NCBI GenBank assembly: GCA_025642065.1
Contig: JAODUP010000315.1
Location: 337,001 to 401,000, forward strand
Origin: Paralvinella palmiformis
Lineage: Eukaryota > Annelida > Polychaeta > Terebellida > Alvinellidae
DNA length: 64,000 bases
Direction of reading: 5' to 3'
The position numbers and the translations under genes were made by a program. Position 1 is the stretch's first letter, and the number at the start of each line of letters is the position of its first letter. The notes beneath the pieces were generated by a model, which was given only the letters and a program-made list of their open reading frames with translations, did no database searches and was not told the origin of the DNA. Shown piece by piece: positions 13,112 to 22,811 of this stretch.

Positions 13112-16100
13112 AAATATATTCCCTTTTGAAGATACAGTAGTACTTTTATAAACACTACACATTACTGTGTGTTACACATGCCTCCACAAGGTACTACCAT
13201 TAGATATCCATAGTTAGAAGAAAAAAAGATTCCAGCACATTATAATAATAAGAGAATTTTAACAATAGTATAATAAAATCCATATATTATTACAGTGAGT
13301 CTTTTGTTAATCTTACTTTGTCCCTGTCAATCCCAACTGTTCCAGCTGGCTCTGGAGCACAGCTGGTTTTGATGTGTGATATGCAGCCTGAAATAATTTG
13401 GCTCAGAACTTATGTTATATGACCATGATTAATATGCTAAGATATTTATAATTCATATATGGTTATTGTTCAACACATAAGGCATAGATCTTTAAAAATT
13501 TTGTCTTCCTGCACTGAACTATCATTCTCAGTAAATACATGATATACATAGTTTATAATGTGAGTCTGATAACATATGATAAGACAGGCCATAACAGTTG
13601 CTTGCATCATATGGTTAAGATCATCTGCAATATTCTTTCAAACTAACCTGCAAAATACTTTTACAATTAATTGTCTCCAGCATCCTACTAACATAGCCTG
13701 CAGTGAAGATTTAGTTGACTGTGGCAGTTGAATAAGATTACCTGCTTTGTTTTCCTGCCATGCTTTGTTATATTTACCTGCCATGCTTTGTTATATTTAC
13801 CTGCTGTAAGAAGAACTCACACGTTTCTATCAATAACTGTAGATCAGATTCATTCAGTGATAACGCTGTCTCCAGTTTCTTTTCTTCGTCTTCCGTAAAG
13901 GTGCGCTCATCCTAAATACAATTAGAAAACAGAGTCCCAGAACCACACACACAAAAATGAACACAGAGAAAGAGAGTGAAAGAAAGACACACACCGCATG
14001 TTTTCTATAAACATGATTTTAATATAATTTCATTGGTAATATAAGAAGCACCAGAACTTCCGTAATAAAATGACAATATTTTTCATTTCCATATATATCA
14101 TCATAGAATTATACATTAAAATTGTGTTACAATTAATTACATAATTTCAATTTATTTCATTTTTCATGGTAGATTAGCTTTCTGGCTTACCTACCTTTAA
14201 ATGTAACTTTTGTATAATCCGTGACAACACCAAAGGAAACTTGTTTGGGTTCACGTTATTGATCACATCCACTGCTTTTTTTATACTTAAAAACAAAATA
14301 TATGAATAGATTAATAGTTTGTCCCCACAACCATGTAGCTATATGTGCATCAAATAAACATACAATACGCAGCAGAGATCCAGGAATACTTCATCGAGTT
14401 TATGACTTCCATACGAGGATATGATCTGTACGAAAAAGATTCCAAGCTATCTGGAGAAATTAATATTATGTGCCCCATTAATACCGGGTTTGAAATTTGA
14501 TAGATGCTAACTGTCAAATTGCAAAACTATATATCCTATCTAGTAATTTGCTAATGTTAACATTATCCATTTTGAGTATAAATAACCTTGGTATTACTTT
14601 TCAGCAAAGTAGTTTAATACAAATGTTACTAATCAGTGCTGTTTTAAAGTAATCAGTTAAAATATGCATCTTTTAGGAAAAAGACACATTTCACTTCATA
14701 TATATGTGTGTGTGTGTGAGTGTGTGTAGATAGAAACATTAAATTTTATTAAATGTAAATTCTGCCTGAAGTGATAAATCAGATTATTTTAGATTATCTT
14801 ATTTATTGTCACTGAAGATGAAAGTGCCATTAAAGATGATTCATCCTGATAAATTCACCATAACTTGTTACTGGCTAAGCTAAAGACTTTGTGGGCTTCA
14901 TATTATCTGCAATCCACTAGCTTTAAGAGATCTTAACAAAAGATGGTACAGTTCAGATGAACAATTCCAGTGAAAATATATAAATGCAGGAGAAACTAAT
15001 ATTAGCCATTATTTAGCTACAACTTTTATGCTACAAAATATTATCTTCTAAGATGGTTTCACTGATGACCAGTTATCTTGATCCAGCATGCAGCACAAAA
15101 TACGATTCAGCTGTAAATATATGAAGATGAGATTGTTTGGTAGCAGGACAGTGAGCTCCGGTGGTCTAGCGGTTAAGCACCCGGCACTTCTTGTCAAGGG
15201 TCACAAGTTCGATCCCAGCAAGAGGTCAAAACTTTTCCGGAGATTAATTTCTCGGCTCACAACAATGTGACTGTCTGATTATGTTAAATGGTGCTGCCGT
15301 CTCCACTGAGTTAATTAATATAGAGGACGTGAAACATCCCCCGAGGACGTAATACACTCTGGCAGTGATCACTCTCAGGGTATTTATTTAGCTGACAGTT
15401 TTGACACTGTTTATTGTTATTTTCAATACCAAGTCAACATCACAGAAACTAGAATACGTGAAAATATTTGACACCGTTTCGTATTTTATAAAAATATAGG
15501 AATCTTCATTTAGGTCATACAATACTTTTAAAGTGACCAAATTCAGGTTGTCCAAAGTCAGTCAGGGTAATTCTACCTAATATTATCATCAAACAACAGG
15601 ATAGATGATATAAATATTTATCTAGCTTTCATAATGATTATAATATTTCCAACTGTAATTGTTTATCAGTAGGACCATATGGTGTAACAGTCATAACTGT
15701 GATAACAAACAGTGATAGTAGATCTATTAGGGGAGAGGCGTAGAGAATCAACCACAACATTAAAACCCTATTCTTTATTTATTACACTTAATAGTTTTAG
15801 GTTGTAACATATCATTGAATAATTTGCAACAATAAACTATCAAAAAACAATTAGCGACTAAAAGCGGGGGTGTCAGAATTCAAACTTTTGCCACTAGGCA
15901 TCAACATTTCAAAAGTCTGTAAGCAACATTCGTGCCTTCCAGTTTGTGTTAGATTTTCATGGTGTTCAATCTTTATTAGCTTTCTGTGTGGTATCCTTTC
16001 GGATAATTAATGTATGTAGAAATAAAAAAACATCTTTTATGTAAGCTTACGTCAATAAATTTAGAAATAACAAGGGAAATGTCAATTCGCTCTTTGCAGA

Positions 16101-17257
16101 CTATAATTTCTGTATAACTGTCCTAAATGGGTCATCAGATAAGATCATGTGATGTATTTCTAATTTACATAAACTGTTAGTATGATCATTTACATCAGAT
16201 GCAAAGCCCAGTATTGTGGTAGACTTTTCTCTGACATGTTGTTAGTTAGTTATGCTTATTTTTTTTTTCTTTGTACAAATGAAATAGTAATATTATGATA
16301 TGCTGTAAATATGGGTTTTCATTTATTGCAAATAAATGAATCAAATTGTGGATGAACTGAAATGACGATTTATCAGTTTTATGAAATGATGAAGGGGTGC
16401 CTCCATGGTCTAGTTGATAGTGTGTTGGACCACAGATTACTACCACCCATATTTGAATCTCGGGTGGACATTTATTGAAGGGTGCACTTCGTTACCTTTG
16501 GAGTTTGCTCGGCCCATTTAGCCTATCAAATTTTAAGTTTTTTTGTAAAAGCATGAATTTATAAAGTATTATATATATATGTGTGTGTGTGTGAATCACG
16601 AAAAGAAACTAAAAGTGAATACTGAAAGATTAAGAATGATGAGAAACAGCAAATTTTAGTTGAAAACGATGTCTACATAGCAAACTGAATCGTTCGATTA
16701 TCCCCACCACCAGCACCATGGTCGAACCCCCCTCCCGCCACTTTGCTTATGTAAATAACGTTTACTACACTGAATTGAGTCACAAATCACGTGATCAATG
16801 CCAACATAAAACATTAATGATTAAGACCCCAAAAGACAAGTACTTTTTGCCAAGTGCTGTATCGCATATACTAAAATCAAATGATTGAAGTATAAGGTGG
16901 TCGAATCACCCCCCTTTCCCCTAATTGATAATTAAATTTTTATCAGCATAATTATTAATTAATCAATTATAATAAATTAGTACTAAAAGTATATTCACAC
17001 AAATCAGTTCAGATATGGACACAAAGTCTAGATCTATTAATTGGCCATTGTTGTCTGGGTCAGCAAATTGTTTAACCTAAACAGATCTTGATACAAAAGC
17101 AAATAATAATTAAATTGTGTGGTGATCAACTTTCACTAGCAACTCCATTCCGGGCGATAATAAATAGAAGAAAATAAATATTACTTTAAATTGTCAATTT
17201 AACTGTCAACGACACAGTTATCATTTACCTTGTCGTTTGTGTAAATGAAAGTGACAT
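6889..17257 (-). CDS. COMMD10: COMM domain-containing protein 10, eight coding exons
   Basis: COMMD proteins form the COMMD/CCDC22/CCDC93 (CCC) complex in endosomal cargo recycling and affect NF-kB signalling. COMMD10 is one of the ten animal paralogues. Coding exons on the minus strand are 17257-17229, 14285-14195, 13911-13801, 12878-12807, 12667-12584, 12474-12364, 7113-7057 and 6927-6889. All have GT-AG borders, and phases join to 197 codons plus a stop. The N-terminal helical domain contains SIKKAVDVINNVNPNKFP and LSRIIQKLHLK. The C-terminal COMM domain contains LDSVKWKLSLVMGSSTKAK, VATLELGMKNEN and MEFTHEELYKFYDQ, ending in LETIQSQIDSLS. Length and order match human COMMD10 (202 residues). 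Exon 1 (MSLSFTQTTS) was chosen because it ends in AG|GTAAAT in phase 2 and supplies the serine codon completed by exon 2. Intron 6 exceeds 5 kb and is packed with SINE and LINE debris. Confidence 0.9.
7130..7480. repeat. Degenerate tandem repeat in COMMD10 intron 6
   Basis: A unit of about 20-24 bases of the form 'tatcaatacagttacataat' recurs about fifteen times with many substitutions and small length changes. It lies directly 5' of the 57-base COMMD10 exon 7 (7057-7113). It is AT-rich and has no open frame. Confidence 0.7.
7668..7884 (+). mobile_element. SINE-A copy with internal deletion
   Basis: The head 'ccccggtggcctagcggtta' and B-box-like 'ggttcgatccc' are followed by 'tttctcggctcacaacatcg' and 'gtgggtggctg'. 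The sequence then jumps to the tail 'tttctcaaccactccagcat' and 'cagcctggggattctccccg'. Against the full copy at 48630-48994 about 150 bases of the middle are missing. It lies in COMMD10 intron 6. Confidence 0.75.
8035..8140 (-). mobile_element. tRNA-like SINE fragment
   Basis: On the minus strand 'ttaatggtgcagttagttag' is followed by 'gggtcgcgggttcgtggctcc', an A-box/B-box arrangement at tRNA spacing. No intact cloverleaf ending in a clean acceptor stem could be drawn, so I call it a SINE head rather than a tRNA gene. Confidence 0.4.
8713..8781 (-). mobile_element. SINE-A head fragment
   Basis: The plus strand reads 'gggatcaaacccgtgaccct' to 'gaccaccggagctca', the reverse complement of the SINE-A tRNA-like head. 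Only the head remains. A tandem repeat of about 50 bases around 'ccagatataatgaggttt' precedes it at 8625-8705. Confidence 0.6.
9051..9118 (+). mobile_element. SINE-B head fragment
   Basis: The segment reads 'gcgcctccgtggtctagcgg' then 'agcgtgttggaccacagat', followed by 'catctttgacttcgcta'. This is the best preserved SINE-B head in the window, but the 3' half is missing and sequence jumps from the head to part of the body. It lies in COMMD10 intron 6. Confidence 0.6.
9640..10305 (+). mobile_element. LINE remnant, RT C-terminal region, frameshifted
   Basis: Shifting plus-strand frames encode the part of a non-LTR reverse transcriptase after the catalytic core. Traces are a thumb-like 'SRLDYGNAL'-type stretch near 9970, QRVQNCAARLVTRTRKREHI near 10030, then LYKILFHIFKVLSGTAPLYL and QKYIPVRIRRSESC. 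Frameshifts and stops interrupt it. It belongs to the same family as the copy at 18542-19499, since both share RLVTRTxKREHxTP. An AT microsatellite at 10306-10332 ends it. Confidence 0.72.
10335..10940. other. COMMD10 intron 6, nothing recognised
   Basis: AT-rich intronic sequence with a short GT run near 10580-10595. I see no open frame or repeat family member I can support. Confidence 0.35.
10945..11045 (-). mobile_element. tRNA-like SINE fragment
   Basis: On the minus strand 'tgtagcctaatgggtacagg' is followed by 'ggtcggaagttcaaatcacac', which looks like an A-box and a GTTCAAATC B-box. The rest does not match SINE-A or SINE-B, so it may be another small family. No complete tRNA fold is visible. 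Confidence 0.4.
11050..11944. other. COMMD10 intron 6, nothing recognised
   Basis: The frame 11660-11854 (plus, 64 codons) has no recognisable motif. A GT run lies near 11405-11420. I see no supported feature. Confidence 0.35.
11949..12163 (-). mobile_element. SINE-B copy with internal AT expansion
   Basis: The plus strand reads the reverse of SINE-B: 'ttttacagccacttttgtgc', 'aaggtaggctaaatgggttg', 'aaaggtaatgaggcgaagtg', then 'gggtttgaacccaggtgct' and 'gctaccagttagaccatgga'. An (AT)n tract of about 40 bases (12083-12124) has expanded inside the tRNA-like head. It lies in COMMD10 intron 6, about 200 bases from exon 6. Confidence 0.75.
12680..12910 (-). repeat. COMMD10 exon 4 region, first copy of a duplication
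   Basis: This segment holds the intact 72-base exon 4 (12807-12878) and its flanking intron. It is closely repeated at 13205-13420. Differences are mainly single-base gaps in A-runs and a few substitutions. The exon in this copy is in frame and codes for AAYHTSKPAVLQSQLEQLGL and four more residues. Confidence 0.85.
13068..13111. repeat. (AT)n(GT)n microsatellite
   Basis: Compound microsatellite of roughly 44 bases between the two copies of the COMMD10 exon 4 duplication. Confidence 0.9.
13205..13420 (-). pseudogene. Duplicated COMMD10 exon 4 with 1-base deletion
   Basis: The segment repeats 12680-12910, including the acceptor (AG at 13389-13388) and donor (GT at 13316-13315). The exon copy (13317-13387) is 71 bases rather than 72. 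One base is missing in the GACAGAGGACAAA stretch near its 3' end, so inclusion would shift the COMMD10 frame. Splicing both copies would also break the frame. It is either a dead duplicate exon or an assembly duplicate with an uncorrected indel. The homopolymer differences are compatible with the second idea. Confidence 0.75.
13755..13800. repeat. 23-base tandem duplication at a COMMD10 splice donor
   Basis: The unit 'tgccatgctttgttatatt' plus 'tacc' occurs twice in a row directly against the donor of exon 3 (13801-13911). On the minus strand this gives two successive 'ggtaaatataac' donor-like sequences. Only the one adjoining CAGCAG at 13801 preserves the exon. Confidence 0.75.
14290..15150. 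other. COMMD10 intron 1, nothing recognised
   Basis: AT-rich intronic sequence with a short GT run near 14704-14726. I found no element or open frame worth calling. Confidence 0.35.
15151..15387 (+). mobile_element. SINE-A copy, 3' truncated
   Basis: The copy starts with 'gtgagctccggtggtctagc' and has the B-box-like 'agttcgatccc', 'tttctcggctcacaaca', 'ggtgctgccgtctccactga', then 'cactctggcagtgatcactc' and 'tcagggtattt'. It lacks the final 110 bases or so of the 48630-48994 copy. It lies in COMMD10 intron 1. The 60-codon frame over it is accidental. Confidence 0.8.
15390..16390. other. COMMD10 intron 1, nothing recognised
   Basis: AT-rich intronic DNA. No repeat family member or plausible exon is visible. 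Confidence 0.35.
16394..16532 (+). mobile_element. SINE-B copy
   Basis: The order is head 'ggtgcctccatggtctagtt', 'agtgtgttggaccacagatt', B-box-like 'atttgaatctcgg', then 'cttcgttacctttggagttt' and 'gctcggcccatttagcctat'. It lies in COMMD10 intron 1. A short AT/GT microsatellite follows at about 16571-16594. Confidence 0.72.
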
Positions 17258-17537
17258 GTTTCATATGAAATGCAGCAAACTGTGTTTGCAAACCAAGGTC
17301 AACACTAGACGGCAATATAATATTATTGAATATTATTTCCCGAGATGACAGAAAAGTTCTTCTAACAAGCACAACAGACAATGATCGTGGTTTTTTAAAC
17401 GTTTCGTAGCTAAACCAAATCGTACCATCCTATTCCGTAACGAAGAACATCCTTTTCTCAAATAAATTATACAGTCAAGACTATTATAACATATTTGAGT
17501 GACACTAGGCCTACCTGTTTCAAGAAACAAAATAAAC

Positions 17538-17539
<2 letters not shown>

Positions 17540-17600
<61 letters not shown>
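17540..17600. repeat. (AT)n microsatellite upstream of COMMD10
   Basis: About 60 bases of perfect alternating AT lie roughly 280 bases upstream of the COMMD10 start codon at 17257. Such a tract can extrude a cruciform. Open frames through it on both strands (poly Ile-Tyr) are artefacts. Confidence 0.92.
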
Positions 17601-17605
<5 letters not shown>

Positions 17606-17689
17606 ACATAGGGAATTAAAAGGCAATGTCTGTTATGGTATTCCAGTCTTTCTGGGTTGTATTTCTGGAGTGCATATATCTCATTTTAT

Positions 17690-18255
17690 CATGGCAATCT
17701 ATAGCGCCCCCCTTTCCAAAAGTTGTCCAAATTTGACTTAAAGTTATTCAGAGTAGAACAATATATCACATGTTCAGACAGGTGGTTCCAGTCATGAATT
17801 GTTCTTTGGCTAAAGACGCTTCTCCTCAAATCAAGCCTGCATCGTCCTATGAACACTTTTTGACTGTGGCCTCTGGTGTTGTTGTTAGCTGGGGAAATAA
17901 TGAAGTTATGGGGATCTAGCATGTCTATACCATTAATAATCTTAAATACATGGATCATATATATCCCATCGTCGCCTCCTAAAATCCAAAGATGACAGTT
18001 TTAGGAATTTAAGCCGGTCCTCGTATGGGAGATGGCTATTGCTTGGGATCAGTTTAGTTGTCCTTCTCTGTACTTTCTCAACCCCTAGTTTAGCTCTCCT
18101 CTGTACCTCGGATGCCGGATCACATTTCTACACTCAAGGTGCGGTATAACCATGGCTGTGAATAGCCTTGGCACTGTTGTTTCGTCGAGGAGTGTGAAGG
18201 TCTTCCTGATCAAGCCTAACATTCTTGAAACTTTATTTACAGCATTATAATAATA
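17690..18255 (-). mobile_element. 3' half of a CR1-like LINE split by another LINE
   Basis: Minus-strand frames encode AVNKVSRMLGLIRKTFTLLD, then a KVQRRTTKLIPSNSHLPYED type stretch, and MIHVFKIINGIDMLDPHNF to the stop. This is the C-terminal part of a CR1-like reverse transcriptase. The frame picks up where the RT at 19500-21085 breaks off, so both belong to one element interrupted by the LINE at 18256-19499. Several stops and shifts show the copy is old. Confidence 0.78.
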
Positions 18256-19499
18256 ATGATAATAACAACAACAACAATAATATACAAAATTTATATAGCG
18301 CCGTATATAACCTGTAAGAAGGTTACCATAAAGCGCTTGACAATAAATAATTCATATGTATTTCATATATAAACTGAAGCCAATTCAGGAAGTCCAAAAC
18401 AGGTGTTATATGTTCTCTTTTATCAGTGCGAGTGACTAACCTGGCAGATGAATTCTGTACTGGATGGATGTATGGATGTAACAGATTTACATCTTTAAAA
18501 ATACATATAATTCTTTCCAGCCAAATACATATTATATTCACCTATATAGGAAAAGCTGAAACAAAAAGATTAGTTTTTATCTTCTTTTTGAAGGTATCAA
18601 GGGTCTTGCACTTTCTGATGGTTACTGGAAGATTATTCCACAAGGTTGCAGCAGCCTTTCTGAAACATCTATTACCGTATGCCACTCCATGTGTTGTTGA
18701 CACGGCTAAGAATGTTCCAGACTCAGACCGTAGAGACCTTGTGGGCTGATACGGAATGACTAGTTCTTCTAAGTACTGAGGGGCAATCCCTTGAAGTGCC
18801 TTAAAAGTGTACATCAAAATATTGTACTGCGACCTATATATAACCGGAAGCCAATGCAGGGAGTTCAAGACTGGTGTTACATGTTCTCTTTTATGAGTGC
18901 GAGTGACTAACCTGGCAGAAGAATCCTGTACTTTCTGTAGCCGTGTCATTATTGTGCTTGGAATATCATACAGGAGAGCGTTGCCGTAATCTAGCCGAGA
19001 TGTTATCAGGGCGTGTGCCAGTATTTTGCAAGCATCCAATGTGATGTACCGCCTGATATGACCAATATTACGAATTTGGTAATATAGGCTTTGGATATTG
19101 CATTTACTTACCTCTCCATGGTCAGGGATGTATCAAAATATACTCCTAAGTTCTTCACTGACGATGCTGCAGAAACAGTATTCTTACCTACCTGAAGCCG
19201 TAATTCCTTATATATCCCAACCTGATGTTTTGGCTTAAAGATAATGAGCTCTGTCTTTTCCTTGTTTAACTTAAGCATGTTTGCACTCACCCAAGTACTG
19301 ATATCAGCCAAACAAGCTTCCAATTTCTGTGCAACGTCGGACCAAGTTGTTTTGGGCATGATCGCCATATAAACCCGGGTATCATCTGCATAACAGTGGT
19401 AGAGCAAATTATGTCGGCTACATATCGCACCAATTGGTTTTGAATAAAAACAGTAATTACATGGTCCAAGTACCGATCCTTGTGGCTGGCACCCCAAAA
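18256..19499 (-). mobile_element. 5'-truncated LINE nested in a CR1-like LINE
   Basis: Two nearly continuous minus-strand frames (19497-19108, then 19039-18542) encode a reverse transcriptase from the QGSVLGP motif through the catalytic YADD box (HCYADDTRVYMAI) to the C-terminus (RLVTRTHKREHVTPVLNSLH, ending FVSAFPI). The 5' part and endonuclease are missing. After the stop comes a 3' UTR of about 285 bases ending in an ATT/GTT-rich tail (18243-18290). The 3' UTR contains a second, diverged copy of about 95 bases of the RT region (18370-18465 against about 18840-18935). It belongs to the family of 9640-10305. Confidence 0.85.
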
Positions 19500-21085
19500 T
19501 TCAGATATGTGCTTGTGGAATTTTCGGTCTCATCAACTGCGACATATAGGTCTTTCTCCGCATTGATACTTTGCATTTATTCTCATTGAATCCAAGCTGC
19601 CATCTCTCAGACCATTTGACGAGTTGGTTTAAGTCATTTTAGAGTTTCTCGCGGTCATCAGGTTATCTGATAGCTCTGAACAGTTTGGTGTCATCTGCAA
19701 ATATCTTAGTGGTATTGGTCACTGCATCTGGCAAGTCGTTTATGAATATAATGAACAATATAGGGCCTAAAACACTACCCTGTGGGATACCACTAAGTAC
19801 TTCCGATCATGATAACATTGTTCCATTTACTGGAACTCTTTATTTTCGATTCACTAGAAAGCTTTTGATCCAATTGACATATGTATCTAACTTAGACAGC
19901 AGCCTTTTATGGGGGACAGATTTTATGTAGATGGTGCTTAAGGGTAGACATATAGAAGATGCCGTTTCCTTGAGAATTCCTGTGTGGAATCCATCTGGTC
20001 CTGCAGATTTGGTGACTTTAAGCTTTAACAGTTTCTTTTCAACCTTTTCTGGAGTAATTTCTATTTGAGTGAGCGGTATTCCTGCGTGAATTGTGTCAAG
20101 TTTTGGGATCTTGCTAGTGTCTGCCCAAGTAAAAACACATGTAAAGAACTCGTTGGCCAATTCTGCCTTTTCATTGTCATCATGAGTTAACTTTCCATTT
20201 CCATCCACTAGATCACCTAACTTTGGTCTGCTTTTCAAGTTTAAATTGGTGTACCACCAGAAAGCTTTAGAGTCAGCCTTAATGTTTTTGGCTATGTTCT
20301 TTTCAAACTCTCGGCATAAGTTTCTCGTCATTTTAGTAAGTTCGTTTTTCTCTTGGGTAGCCCTGACCTAGTTAATGTAGTCGCCTGTTTGTGCGTACTG
20401 CTTCCAATCAGTTATACTTCTTCTTTTGCTTGGCCATGGCAGCTCTGTTCATCCAGATGTTTCTTCTTTTGTCCGTTTTCGGCTTGGATTTTGGTATGTA
20501 ATTGTTCATTGCATTGGTGAACTCAGTGGAAAAATATAATCATGCTTCCTCCGCATTCCTGTCCTGTAATTTTTCTGACCAGTCTATTTTTTAAGGTGCT
20601 TGTTCACGCCGAACTAGTCGCCTTTATGGTAGCAGAATTTGGGTTTTGATTTCTTGAGTTCGGTGTGTACACATGAAAGTTATACATTAGTCATACATGG
20701 TCACTGAGACCTTGTCCTGGGTATGTATTCTATGCTTTTAATCGCGTTCTCCCCGTTTGGGAGAATGAGGTCCAGCACATTAGGGTTCTGTCCATGACGG
20801 TACCTAGTAGGTTCTGTGACATGCTGGTGTAGAAATACATCACGAACTGTACTAATACATTTCTGGCTTGTGTGCTGGTTATCTTTGGTTGTGGTGGTGG
20901 TACTCTAATCGATGTTTGGGTAATTAAAGTCTCCTACTATCATGAGATGAGTTGCTTTTAAGGATGATATTCTGTGTAATAGATCATACATCATTTTCAA
21001 TACTGCTCAAGGGGCTACGATATATACATCCAAATAGTAGTTTATCATTCCCACATAGATTCATGGACAACCATCGACATTCGTA
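19500..21085 (-). mobile_element. CR1-like LINE, endonuclease and RT 5' part
   Basis: On the minus strand, from high to low coordinates, there are traces of an apurinic-type endonuclease (a GDFNYPN-like motif near 20930 and TEPTRYRHGQNPNVLDLI near 20790). Then follow the RT N-terminal region (LKVTKSAGPDGFHTGILKE, 19960-20030), a [19 protein letters not shown] block near 19780, [11 protein letters not shown] near 19690 and a NAEKDLYVAVDE-like stretch near 19540. Stops, shifts and small deletions interrupt it. It breaks at 19500, where the nested LINE begins, and resumes at 18255. Confidence 0.8.
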
Positions 21086-21089
21086 ATAT

Positions 21090-21095
21090 ATATTT

Positions 21096-21149
<54 letters not shown>

Positions 21150-21255
21150 GTGCGTGTGTGTGTGCTGTGCGTGTGTTGTTTTATTGTTATAACCTTTTAT
21201 ATCCTGAATTTAATTACATATTCTATGGTATGAATTATATCATAGCTTATGTATG

Positions 21256-21315
<60 letters not shown>
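21090..21315. repeat. AT and GT microsatellites
   Basis: (AT)n at about 21096-21134, (GT)n to about 21175, and a second (AT)n at 21258-21313. They lie just 5' of the CR1-like LINE in its own orientation. The open frame across them is poly Ile-Tyr and is not a gene. Confidence 0.9.
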
Positions 21316-21316
<1 letters not shown>

Positions 21317-21599
21317 CGTTATGTATTTACAAAATCACCATTAATGACAAAAAGAAAATTTAGTCAGACAGCTCAATGTTATGCATCTCATCGAAATAAC
21401 AAATAAATTTAAATTGATGTTAAACAGAATATTTAATATATATCTAACCCATATATCTTGTACCATATGACTTAGTTCGAGCTAACTAGGCTGGGTCTTA
21501 GCTGCTTGAAAATATAATCATAATGTTGTCGATGTTGTGCGTTCTGGTCATTTTACTAACTTGTGTATTTATCTTCTTAAATAATGCATTGAATTTTAT

Positions 21600-22003
21600 A
21601 AATAAATGATACACCTGAATTTGTAATTTTTTTAGATACCTCTAAAGCTTTCCACCATGTGAATCAATTTACGTTATTTAATAAACTGTTAGCCAAAGGT
21701 ATGACCATATATTTAATCCGTATTGTTGATTTTTGGTAAAAACACCAAACTATGTCAGTGAAATGGGGAAATGCGACCTCCACTACTTTTACTGTTACTA
21801 ATGGTGTCAAGCAAGGTGGTATACTGTCACCACTTCTCTTTAATGTATACATTGATGACTTTAGTTTGACTTTATCAAAAAGTAACATTGGTTGTCGTTT
21901 ACGTGGACGACTTATTAACCATATTGTGTATGCTGATAATTTGTGTATATTGAGCAGGTCGCCCTATGGAATGGAAAAAGTATTTAACAATATGTTGATT
22001 TAA
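21600..22003 (+). mobile_element. LINE reverse-transcriptase fragment (third lineage)
   Basis: The plus strand encodes a FVIFLDTSKAFHHVNQF type stretch, TVTNGVKQGGILSPLLFNVY and HIVYADNLCILSRSPYGMEK. These are the RT B and C blocks of a non-LTR element distinct from the other LINEs here (NGVKQGGILSP rather than IPQGSVLGP). The catalytic box reads YADN instead of YADD, so the second aspartate is lost. A stop follows KVFNNMLI at 22003, and a SINE-B abuts it. Confidence 0.78.
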
Positions 22004-22009
22004 TGATGA

Positions 22010-22193
22010 TGATGAGTGTTTTACGGCCGCTTTTGTTCACATGGTAGGCTAAATGGGACGAGTGACCTACAATTAAAGGTAATGAAGCGAAGTCAAAGAT
22101 TAAAAACCCTTCGGACATGTCCATGCCGAGATTCGAACGCGGGTGGTTTTGATCTGTGATCCAACACGCTACCGTTAGACCACGGAAGGGCCC
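22010..22193 (-). mobile_element. SINE-B copy, close to full length
   Basis: The plus strand gives the reverse of SINE-B: 'ttttacggccgcttttgttc', 'catggtaggctaaatgggac', 'ttaaaggtaatgaagcgaag', then 'cgagattcgaacgcgggtgg' and 'cgctaccgttagaccacgga'. The 3' end carries a short (TCA)n tail (seen as gatgatgatgag on the plus strand), which may be the family tail. It sits right behind the RT fragment. Confidence 0.8.
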
Positions 22194-22229
22194 AAATATG
22201 TTAATTAGAAAATTTTGCTTTTGTTCTGA

Positions 22230-22232
22230 TGG

Positions 22233-22264
<32 letters not shown>

Positions 22265-22265
22265 C
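22230..22265. repeat. (GAT)n microsatellite
   Basis: About twelve GAT units following a short spacer after the SINE-B copy. Confidence 0.9.
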
Positions 22266-22269
22266 GCTT

Positions 22270-22811
22270 ATTTAAATCATAATGTACCAACCTGTACTGT
22301 AGGGCCTACACAATGGGAGACTTTCTGAGCGGATTCTTCTGGTCGCTCAGTAGGTGGCAGCAGCCGTCACCGGGCCTTCCACGCGAGTACAATTACAGTG
22401 TCGGTCACGTACAAAAAATGTCTAGAGAATATTCAAGGTTAAACTCAGCAGATTAAACCTGGGTTTTATTAGTAAAACTGTTTTTTTTTCTCTGATTACA
22501 GTGTATCGGTTCACAAATTTGAACATATGAAAGTGGTTTTTGAATGGTATACATTTTAACGCTGTTATTAAGATACTGACACTGCACCAAAATTCTATAT
22601 TTGAGATATTATGCTATACTATAGTAATTATGTATAATGTTATGATTTGTTGGTGTTCTATGATTAGCTGATCTTGTCTATTAAATTGCTTCCAACATGT
22701 CTAATGACATAAATCACTTGGAAGATATAGCAGTTGCATTGTGGTTTGAACTAACTTTATAAATCAAAAACCTGATTTATCCATTAAGGATTACCACTGA
22801 TTAAGCATTTT
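22270..22811. other. Spacer before the THAP-DDE element
   Basis: AT-rich DNA with a small GC-richer patch near 22330-22400. This may contain the 3' terminal region of the transposon, but I could not identify inverted repeats by eye. Confidence 0.35.

Noticed and set aside
17199..17381. 60-codon frame overlapping COMMD10 exon 1
   Set aside because: It is in another frame from the 29-base exon 17229-17257, which alone splices in phase to exon 2.
17499..17741. Poly Ile-Tyr open frames
   Set aside because: They translate an (AT)n microsatellite.
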